From the NCBI GenBank assembly GCA_964057225.1, contig OZ059900.1:24505638-24569637 (forward strand): a stretch of 64,000 nt of DNA, in the 5' to 3' direction. The notes under the pieces were generated by a model. It was given only the letters and a program-made list of their open reading frames with translations. It did not search any database and was not told the DNA's origin. The position numbers were made by a program, and so were the translations under genes. This DNA is from Auanema rhodensis. Lineage: Eukaryota; Nematoda; Chromadorea; Rhabditida; Rhabditidae. Shown in pieces: positions 54,190 through 64,000 of this stretch; the stretch's first letter is position 1, and the number at the start of each line of letters is the position of its first letter.

Positions 54190-55215
54190 GAACAAAAATC
54201 GATTTAATCAATATTAGCCATAAGGGGCGTGCCCTCAGAATATGCTAATTTCCTTAGTTTTCTAACCCCTGTTTTTTTGTCGTGAAAGTGGAACTAGACG
54301 TTGTACGAACAATTTTGAGCTAGGTTTCATTGACATTGCATGAGTTTGAACACATGACATCGTAAGTCAAAACCTTGTTTACAGCGAAATTACCAAAAAC
54401 TGGTTTTCCAGCATAATAAAATATTTCTCATGGGAAATACTGTGTTTTTGTATTTTTCTAGTGTTCAGCATGTAAAATGCTTCATTTTAGTATGTAACAC
54501 GCTGAAATTCGTTGCATTTGACGACTCATATGAACAAAAATCGATTTAATCAATATTAGCCATAAGGGGCGTGCCCTCAGAATATGCTAATTTCCTTAAT
54601 TTTCTAACCCCTGTTTTTTTGTCGTGAAAGTGGAACTAGACGTTGTACGAACAATTTTGAGCTAGGTTTCATTGACATTGCATGAGTTTGAACACATGAA
54701 ATCGTAGGTCAAAACCTTGTTTACAGCGAAATTTCCAAAAACTGGTTTTCCAGCATAATAAAACATTTCTCATGGGAAATACTGTGTTTTTGTATTTTTC
54801 TAGTGTTCAGCATGTAAAATGCTTCATTTTAGTATGTAACACGCTGAAATTCGTTGCATTTGACGACTCATATGAACAAAAATCGATTTAATCAATATTA
54901 GCCATAAGGGGCGTGCCCTCAGAATATGCTAATTTCCTTAGTTTTCTAACCCCTGTTTTTTTGTCGTGAAAGTGGAACTAGACGTTGTACGAACAATTTT
55001 GAGCTAGGTTTCATTGACATTGCATGAGTTTGAACACATGAAATCGTAAGTCAAAACCTTGTTTACAGCGAAATTTCCAAAAACTGGTTTTCCAGCATAA
55101 TAAAATATTTCTCATGGGAAATACTGTGTTTTTGTATTTTTCTAGTGTTCAGAATGTAAAATGCTTCATTTTAGTATGTAACACGCTGAAATTCGTTGCA
55201 TTTGACGACTCATAT

Positions 55216-57951
55216 GAACAAAAATCGATTTAATCAATATTAGCCATAAGGGGCGTGCCCTCAGAATATGCTAATTTCCTTAGTTTTCTAACCCCTGTTT
55301 TTTTGTCGTGAAAGTGGAACTAGACGTTGTACGAACAATTTTGAGCTAGGTTTCATTGACATTGCATGAGTTTGAACACATGAAATCGTAAGTCAAAACC
55401 TTGTTTACAGCGAAATTTCCAAAAACTGGTTTTCCAGCATAATAAAATATTTCTCATGGGAAATACTGTGTTTTTGTATTTTTCTAGTGTTCAGCATGTA
55501 AAATGCTTCCTTTTAGTATGTAACACGCTGAAATTCGTTGCATTTGACGACTCATATGAACAAAAATCGATTTAATCAATATTAGCCATAAGGGGCGTGC
55601 CCTCAGAATATGCTAATTTCCTTAGTTTTCTAACCCCTGTTTTTTTGTCGTGAAAGTGGAACTAGACGTTGTACGAACAATTTTGAGCTAGGTTTCATTG
55701 ACATTGCATGAGTTTGAACACATGACATCGTAAGTCAAAACCTTGTTTACAGCGAAATTACCAAAAACTGGTTTTCCAGCATAATAAAATATTTCTCATG
55801 GGAAATACTGTGTTTTTGTATTTTTCTAGTGTTCAGCATGTAAAATGCTTCATTTTAGTATGTAACACGCTGAAATTCGTTGCATTTGACGACTCATATG
55901 AACAAAAATCGATTTAATCAATATTAGCCATAAGGGGCGTGCCCTCAGAATATGCTAATTTCCTTAATTTTCTAACCCCTGTTTTTTTGTCGTGAAAGTG
56001 GAACTAGACGTTGTACGAACAATTTTGAGCTAGGTTTCATTGACATTGCATGAGTTTGAACACATGAAATCGTAGGTCAAAACCTTGTTTACAGCGAAAT
56101 TTCCAAAAACTGGTTTTCCAGCATAATAAAATATTTCTCATGGGAAATACTGTGTTTTTGTATTTTTCTAGTGTTCAGCATGTAAAATGCTTCATTTTAG
56201 TATGTAACACGCTCTAATTCGTTGCATTTGACGAATCATATGAACAAAAATCGATTTAATCAATATTAGCCATAAGGGGCGTGCCCTCAGAATATGCTAA
56301 TTTTCTTAATTTTCTAACCCCTGTTTTTTTGTCGTGAAAGTGGAACTAGACGTTGTACGAACAATTTTGAGCTAGGTTTCATTGACATTGCATGAGTTTG
56401 AACACATGAAATCGTAAGTCAAAACCTTGTTTACAGCGAAATTTCCAAAAACTGGTTTTCCAGCATAATAAAAACTTTCTCATGGGAAATACTGTGTTTT
56501 TGTATTTTTCTAGTGTTCAGCATGTAAAATGCTTCATTTTAGTATGTAACACGCTGAAATTCGTTGCATTTGACGACTCATATGAACAAAAATCGATTTA
56601 ATCAATATTAGCCATAAGGGGCGTGCCCTCAGAATATGCTAATTTCCTTAGTTTTCTAACCCCTGTTTTTTTGTCGTGAAAGTGGAACTAGACGTTGTAC
56701 GAACAATTTTGAGCTAGGTTTCATTGACATTGCATGAGTTTGAACACATGAAATCGTAAGTCAAAACCTTGTTTACAGCGAAATTTCCAAAAACTGGTTT
56801 TCCAGCATAATAAAATATTTCTCATGGGAAATACTGTGTTTTTGTATTTTTCTAGTGTTCAGCATGTAAAATGCTTCCTTTTAGTATGTAACACGCTGAA
56901 ATTCGTTGCATTTGACGACTCATATGAACAAAAATCGATTTAATCAATATTAGCCATAAGGGGCGTGCCCTCAGAATATGCTAATTTCCTTAGTTTTCTA
57001 ACCCCTGTTTTTTTGTCGTGAAAGTGGAACTAGACGTTGTACGAACAATTTTGAGCTAGGTTTCATTGACATTGCATGAGTTTGAACACATGACATCGTA
57101 AGTCAAAACCTTGTTTACAGCGAAATTACCAAAAACTGGTTTTCCAGCATAATAAAATATTTCTCATGGGAAATACTGTGTTTTTGTATTTTTCTAGTGT
57201 TCAGCATGTAAAATGCTTCATTTTAGTATGTAACACGCTGAAATTCGTTGCATTTGACGACTCATATGAACAAAAATCGATTTAATCAATATTAGCCATA
57301 AGGGGCGTGCCCTCAGAATATGCTAATTTCCTTAATTTTCTAACCCCTGTTTTTTTGTCGTGAAAGTGGAACTAGACGTTGTACGAACAATTTTGAGCTA
57401 GGTTTCATTGACATTGCATGAGTTTGAACACATGAAATCGTAGGTCAAAACCTTGTTTACAGCGAAATTTCCAAAAACTGGTTTTCCAGCATAATAAAAT
57501 ATTTCTCATGGGAAATACTGTGTTTTTGTATTTTTCTAGTGTTCAGCATGTAAAATGCTTCATTTTAGTATGTAACACGCTCTAATTCGTTGCATTTGAC
57601 GAATCATATGAACAAAAATCGATTTAATCAATATTAGCCATAAGGGGCGTGCCCTCAGAATATGCTAATTTTCTTAATTTTCTAACCCCTGTTTTTTTGT
57701 CGTGAAAGTGGAACTAGACGTTGTACGAACAATTTTGAGCTAGGTTTCATTGACATTGCATGAGTTTGAACACATGAAATCGTAAGTCAAAACCTTGTTT
57801 ACAGCGAAATTTCCAAAAACTGGTTTTCCAGCATAATAAAAACTTTCTCATGGGAAATACTGTGTTTTTGTATTTTTCTAGTGTTCAGCATGTAAAATGC
57901 TTCATTTTAGTATGTAACACGCTGAAATTCGTTGCATTTGACGACTCATAT
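55216..57951 (-). repeat. Tetramer higher-order repeat, two tandem copies
   Basis: The 1368-bp units are 55216-56583 and 56584-57951. Marker order in each: CCTTAG with CTTCCTTTTAG; CCTTAG with ATGACATCG and AATTACC; CGTAGGTC with GCTCTAATTCG and ACGAATCAT; TTTTCTTAA with AAAAACTTTCTC. All eight or so rare changes are shared, so the duplication looks recent. Partial relatives lie at 54190-54873 (second and third members) and 58294 (first member). Confidence 0.87.
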
Positions 57952-60003
57952 GAACAAAAATCGATTTAATCAATATTAGCCATAAGGGGCGTGCCCTCAG
58001 AATATGCTAATTTCCTTAGTTTTCTAACCCCTGTTTTTTTGTCGTGAAAGTGGAACTAGACGTTGTACGAACAATTTTGAGCTAGGTTTCATTGACATTG
58101 CATGAGTTTGAACACATGAAATCGTAAGTCAAAACCTTGTTTACAGCGAAATTTCCAAAAACTGGTTTTCCAGCATAATAAAATATTTCTCATGGGAAAT
58201 ACTGTGTTTTTGTATTTTTCTAGTGTTCAGCATGTAAAATGCTTTATTTTAGTATGTAACACGCTGAAATTCGTTGCATTTGACGACTCATATGAACAAA
58301 AATCGATTTAATCAATATTAGCCATAAGGGGCGTGCCCTCAGAATATGCTAATTTCCTTAGTTTTCTAACCCCTGTTTTTTTGTCGTGAAAGTGGAACTA
58401 GACGTTGTACGAACAATTTTGAGCTAGGTTTCATTGACATTGCATGAGTTTGAACACATGAAATCGTAAGTCAAAACCTTGTTTACAGCGAAATTTCCAA
58501 AAACTGGTTTTCCAGCATAATAAAATATTTCTCATGGGAAATACTGTGTTTTTGTATTTTTCTAGTGTTCAGCATGTAAAATGCTTCCTTTTAGTATGTA
58601 ACACGCTGAAATTCGTTGCATTTGACGACTCATATGAACAAAAATCGATTTAATCAATATTAGCCATAAGGGGCGTGCCCTCAGAATATGCTAATTTCCT
58701 TAGTTTTCTAACCCCTGTTTTTTTGTCGTGAAAGTGGAACTAGACGTTGTACGAACAATTTTGAGCTAGGTTTCATTGACATTGCATGAGTTTGAACACA
58801 TGAAATCGTAAGTCAAAACCTTGTTTACAGCGAAATTTCCAAAAACTGGTTTTCCAGCATAATAAAATATTTCTCATGGGAAATACTGTGTTTTTGTATT
58901 TTTCTAGTGTTCAGCATGTAAAATGCTTCATTTTAGTATGTAACACGCTGAAATTCGTTGCATTTGACGACTCATATGAACAAAAATCGATTTAATCAAT
59001 ATTAGCCATAAGGGGCGTGCCCTCAGAATATGCTAATTTCCTTAATTTTCTAACCCCTGTTTTTTTGTCGTGAAAGTGGAACTAGACGTTGTACGAACAA
59101 TTTTGAGCTATGTTTCATTGACATTGCATGAGTTTGAACACATGAAATCGTAAGTCAAAACCTTGTTTACAGCGAAATTTCCAAAAACTGGTTTTCCAGC
59201 ATAATAAAATATTTCTCATGGGAAATACTGTGTTTTTGTATTTTTCTAGTGTTCAGCATGTAAAATGCTTCATTTTAGTATGTAACACGCTGAAATTCGT
59301 TGCATTTGACGACTCATATGAACAAAAATCGATTTAATCAATATTAGCCATAAGGGGCGTGCCCTCAGAATATGCTAATTTCCTTAATTTTCTAACCCCT
59401 GTTTTTTTGTCGTGAAAGTGGAACTAGACGTTGTACGAACAATTTTGAGCTAGGTTTCATTGACATTGCATGAGTTTGAACACATGAAATCGTAAGTCAA
59501 AACCTTGTTTACAGCGAAATTTCCAAAAACTGGTTTTCCAGCATAATAAAATATTTCTCATGGGAAATACTGTGTTTTTGTATTTTTCTAGTGTTCAGCA
59601 TGTAAAATGCTTCATTTTAGTATGTAACACGCTGAAATTCGTTGCATTTGACGACTCTGATGAACAAAAATCGATTTAATCAATATTAGCCATAAGGGGC
59701 GTGCCCTCAGAATATGCTAATTTCCTTAGTTTTCTAACCCCTGTTTTTTTGTCGTGAAAGTGGAACTAGACGTTGTACGAACAATTTTGAGCTAGGTTTC
59801 ATTGACATTGCATGAGTTTGAACACATGAAATCGTAAGTCAAAACCTTGTTTACAGCGAAATTTCCAAAAACTGGTTTTCCAGCATAATAAAATATTTCT
59901 CATGGGAAATACTGTGTTTTTGTATTTTTCTAGTGTTCAGCATGTAAAATGCTTCATTTTAGTATGTAACACGCTGAAATTCGTTGCATTTGACGACTCA
60001 TAT

Positions 60004-61029
60004 GAACAAAAATCGATTTAATCAATATTAGCCATAAGGGGCGTGCCCTCAGAATATGCTAATTTCCTTAATTTTCTAACCCCTGTTTTTTTGTCGTGAA
60101 AGTGGAACTAGACGTTGTACGAACAATTTTGAGCTAGGTTTCATTGACATTGCATGAGTTTGAACACATGAAATCGTAAGTCAAAACCTTGTTTACAGCG
60201 AAATTTCCAAAAACTGGTTTTCCAGCATAATAAAATATTTCTCATGGGAAATACTGTGTTTTTGTATTTTTCTAGTGTTCAGCATGTAAAATGCTTCATT
60301 TTAGTATGTAACACGCTGAAAGTCGTTGCATTTGACGACTCATATGAACAAAAATCGATTTAATCAATATTAGCCATAAGGGGCGTGCCCTCAGAATATG
60401 CTAATTTCCTTAGTTTTCTAACCCCTGTTTTTTTGTCGTGAAAGTGGAACTAGACGTTGTACGAACAATTTTGAGCTAGGTTTCATTGACATTGCATGAG
60501 TTTGAACACATGAAATCGTAAGTCAAAACCTTGTTTACAGCGAAATTTCCAAAAACTGGTTTTCCAGCATAATAAAATATTTCTCATGGGAAATACTGTG
60601 TTTTTGTATTTTTCTAGTGTTCAGCATGTAAAATGCTTCATTTTAGTATGTAACACGCTGAAATTCGTTGCATTTGACGAATCATATGAACAAAAATCGA
60701 TTTAATCAATATTAGCCATAAGGGGCGTGCCCTCAGAATATGCTAATTTCCTTAATTTTCTAACCCCTGTTTTTTTGTCGTGAAAGTGGAACTAGACGTT
60801 GTACGAACAATTTTGAGCTAGGTTTCATTGACATTGCATGAGTTTGAACACATGAAATCGTAAGTCAAAACCTTGTTTACAGCGAAATTTCCAAAAACTG
60901 GTTTTCCAGCATAATAAAATATTTCTCATGGGAAATACTGTGTTTTTGTATTTTTCTAGTGTTCAGCATGTAAAATGCTTCATTTTAGTATGTAACACGC
61001 TGAAAGTCGTTGCATTTGACGACTCATAT
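60004..61029 (-). repeat. Three-monomer block beyond the gap, copy 2
   Basis: Order GAAAGTCG; CCTTAG with ACGAATCAT; GAAAGTCG, as in 53164-54189. CCTTAG is not seen after this block, so the end of this block marks a change of variant domain at about 61030. Confidence 0.75.
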
Positions 61030-63081
61030 GAACAAAAATCGATTTAATCAATATTAGCCATAAAGGGCGTGCCCTCAGAATATGCTAATTTCCTTAATTT
61101 TCTAACCCCTGTTTTTTTGTCGTGAAAGTGGAACTAGACGTTGTACGAACAATTTTGAGCTAGGTTTCATTGACATTGCATGAGTTTGAACACATGAAAT
61201 CGTAAGTCAAAACCTTGTTTACAGCGAAATTTCCAAAAACTGGTTTTCCAGCATAATAAAATATTTCTCATGGGAAATACTGTGTTTTTGTATTTTTCTA
61301 GTGTTCAGCATGTAAAATGCTTCATTTTAGTATGTAACATGCTGAAATTCGTTGCATTTGACGACTCATATGAACAAAAATCGATTTAATCAATATTAGC
61401 CATAAAGGGCGTGCCCTCAGAATATGCTAATTTCCTTAATTTTCTAACCCTTGTTTTTTTGTCGTGAAAGTGGAACTAGACGTTGTACGAACAATTTTGA
61501 GCTAGGTTTCATTGACATTGCATGAGTTTGAACACATGAAATCGTAAGTCAAAACCTTGTTTACAGCGAAATTTCCAAAAACTGGTTTTCCAGCATAATA
61601 AAATATTTCTCATGGGAAATACTGTGTTTCTGTATTTTTCTAGTGTTCAGCATGTAAAATGCTTCATTTTAGTATGTAACACGCTGAAATTCGTTGCATT
61701 TGACGACTCATATGAACAAAAATCGATTTAATCAATATTAGCCATAAGGGGCGTGCCCTCAGAATATGCTAATTTCCTTAATTTTCTAACCCCTGTTTTT
61801 TTGTCGTGAAAGTGGAACTAGACGTTGTACGAACAATTTTGAGCTAGGTTTCATTGACATTGCATGAGTTTGAACACATGAAATCGTAAGTCAAAACCTT
61901 GTTTACAGCGAAATTTCCAAAAACTGGTTTTCCAGCATAATAAAATATTTCTCATGGGAAATACTGTGTTTCTGTATTTTTCTAGTGTTCAGCATGTAAA
62001 ATGCTTCATTTTAGTATGTAACACGCTGAAATTCGTTGCATTTGACGACTCATATGAACAAAAATCGATTTAATCAATATTAGCCATAAGGGGCGTGCCC
62101 TCAGAATATGCTAATTTCCTTAATTTTCTAACCCCTGTTTTTTTGTCGTGAAAGTGGAACTAGACGTTGTACGAACAATTTTGAGCTAGGTTTCATTGAC
62201 ATTGCATGAGTTTGAACACATGAAATCGTAAGTCAAAACCTTGTTTACAGCGAAATTTCCAAAAACTGGTTTTCCAGCATAATAAAATATTTCTCATGGG
62301 AAATACTGTGTTTTTGTATTTTTCTAGTGTTCAGCATGTAAAATGCTTCATTTTAGTATGTAACATGCTGAAATTCGTTGCATTTGACGACTCATATGAA
62401 CAAAAATCGATTTAATCAATATTAGCCATAAAGGGCGTGCCCTCAGAATATGCTAATTTCCTTAATTTTCGAACCCTTGTTTTTTTGTCGTGAAAGTGGA
62501 ACTAGACGTTGTACGAACAATTTTGAGCTAGGTTTCATTGACATTGCATGAGTTTGAACACATGAAATCGTAAGTCAAAACCTTGTTTACAGCGAAATTT
62601 CCAAAAACTGGTTTTCCAGCATAATAAAATATTTCTCATGGGAAATACTGTGTTTCTGTATTTTTCTAGTGTTCAGCATGTAAAATGCTTCATTTTAGTA
62701 TGTAACACGCTGAAATTCGTTGCATTTGACGACTCATATGAACAAAAATCGATTTAATCAATATTAGCCATAAGGGGCGTGCCCTCAGAATATGCTAATT
62801 TCCTTAATTTTCTAACCCCTGTTTTTTTGTCGTGAAAGTGGAACTAGACGTTGTACGAACAATTTTGAGCTAGGTTTCATTGACATTGCATGAGTTTGAA
62901 CACATGAAATCGTAAGTCAAAACCTTGTTTACAGCGAAATTTCCAAAAACTGGTTTTCCAGCATAATAAAATATTTCTCATGGGAAATACTGTGTTTTTG
63001 TATTTTTCTAGTGTTCAGCATGTAAAATGCTTCATTTTAGTATGTAACACGCTGAAATTCGTTGCATTTGACGACTCATAT
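61030..63081 (-). repeat. Trimer higher-order repeat, two tandem copies
   Basis: Units 61030-62055 and 62056-63081 (1026 bp each). Each first monomer ends with AACATGCTG instead of AACACGCTG, and each second monomer has AAAGGGCG, AACCCTTG and GTTTCTGT. GTTTCTGT continues into the third monomer only in unit 1, and AAAGGGCG is in the first monomer only in unit 1. The second unit has a private TTCGAACCC near 62470. Nearly clean baseline monomers follow to the window edge. Confidence 0.8.
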
Positions 63082-64000
63082 GAACAAAAATCGATTTAAT
63101 CAATATTAGCCATAAGGGGCGTGCCCTCAGAATATGCTAATTTCCTTAATTTTCTAACCCCTGTTTTTTTGTCGTGAAAGTGGAACTAGACGTTGTACGA
63201 ACAATTTTGAGCTAGGTTTCATTGACATTGCATGAGTTTGAACACATGAAATCGTAAGTCAAAACCTTGTTTACAGCGAAATTTCCAAAAACTGGTTTTC
63301 CAGCATAATAAAATATTTCTCATGGGAAATACTGTGTTTTTGTATTTTTCTAGTGTTCAGCATGTAAAATGCTTCATTTTAGTATGTAACACGCTGAAAT
63401 TCGTTGCATTTGACGACTCATATGAACAAAAATCGATTTAATCAATATTAGCCATAAGGGGCGTGCCCTCAGAATATGCTAATTTCCTTAATTTTCTAAC
63501 CCCTGTTTTTTTGTCGTGAAAGTGGAACTAGACGTTGTACGAACAATTTTGAGCTAGGTTTCATTGACATTGCATGAGTTTGAACACATGAAATCGTAAG
63601 TCAAAACCTTGTTTACAGCGAAATTTCCAAAAACTGGTTTTCCAGCATAATAAAATATTTCTCATGGGAAATACTGTGTTTTTGTATTTTTCTAGTGTTC
63701 AGCATGTAAAATGCTTCATTTTAGTATGTAACTCGCTGAAATTCGTTGCATTTGACGACTCATATGAACAAAAATCGATTTAATCAATATTAGCCATAAG
63801 GGGCGTGCCCTCAGAATATGCTAATTTCCTTAATTTTCTAACCCCTGTTTTTTTGTCGTGAAAGTGGAACTAGACGTTGTACGAACAATTTTGAGCTAGG
63901 TTTCATTGACATTGCATGAGTTTGAACACATGAAATCGTAAGTCAAAACCTTGTTTACAGCGAAATTTCCAAAAACTGGTTTTCCAGCATAATAAAATAT

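Larger units (their letters stand above)
52163..64000 (-). repeat. Right satellite arm beyond the gap, inverted orientation
   Basis: A 317-bp partial monomer (52163-52479), 33 complete 342-bp monomers from 52480, and a final 235-bp partial (63766-64000) that leaves the window. There is no length change in 11.3 kb. The variant set differs from that before the gap: CCTTAGTTT (G for A) is frequent from 53506 to about 60690 but absent left of the gap, whereas TTCCCTT and GGGAC, common before the gap, are missing. Confidence 0.96.

Noticed and set aside
1-64000. CRISPR array
   Set aside because: The repeat is 342 bp with no unique spacers; units abut directly and vary by scattered point changes. 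This is a satellite, not a repeat-spacer array.

Overview
The window is satellite DNA from end to end. One 342-bp monomer (about 34% G+C; first copy at 1-342) is repeated head to tail. I count about 183 complete copies plus partial copies at the inversion, the assembly gap and the right edge. I found no gene, RNA gene, transposon insertion or unique DNA; every base except a 200-N gap belongs to the monomer. Array length, near-identity of copies, higher-order repeats and gap style indicate a large eukaryotic genome. CpG is not depleted (9-10 per monomer; about 9.7 expected from the C and G counts), which fits an invertebrate better than a heavily methylated vertebrate. I cannot name the species. 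A pericentromeric or centromeric site is plausible but inferred.

Layout: the left arm (1-36947) runs in one orientation (called + here). At 36946/36947 the array turns round and everything to the right (36946-64000) is the same monomer on the - strand. This forms a macro-inverted repeat: a left coordinate x pairs with 73653-x, around an unpaired 238-bp spacer (36708-36945). A 200-N gap lies at 51963-52162; orientation is the same on both sides.

Monomer positions below are numbered from base 1 of the window. The left-arm classes are defined by linked variants: a (C225/C226, T308), b (C308+C309), c (C58, A95/A97, G237), d (C58, G237, A-run 3 bases longer), d' (C58 only), e (baseline), f (A95/A97, A225/A226, T232, T308), g (T254), h (C210). 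A class written cd combines A95/A97 with T225 and the long A-run. Their order reveals nested higher-order repeats: an 11-monomer block duplicated 8565 bp apart, a 2400-bp 7-mer in tandem, an 8-mer of about 2.7 kb, a 1029-bp trimer, and a 2394-bp 7-mer in tandem. The right arm has its own variants and its own repeats (a 9-mer, an 11-monomer offset, and beyond the gap a tetramer and a trimer). Each stretch of roughly 2-16 kb therefore has a private variant vocabulary, as expected from local unequal exchange or amplification.

The most notable features are the orientation switch, which lies directly before a 10-bp palindrome carried by every monomer, and the fact that the two arms are not mirror images in their variants, which argues against a simple fold-back artefact.
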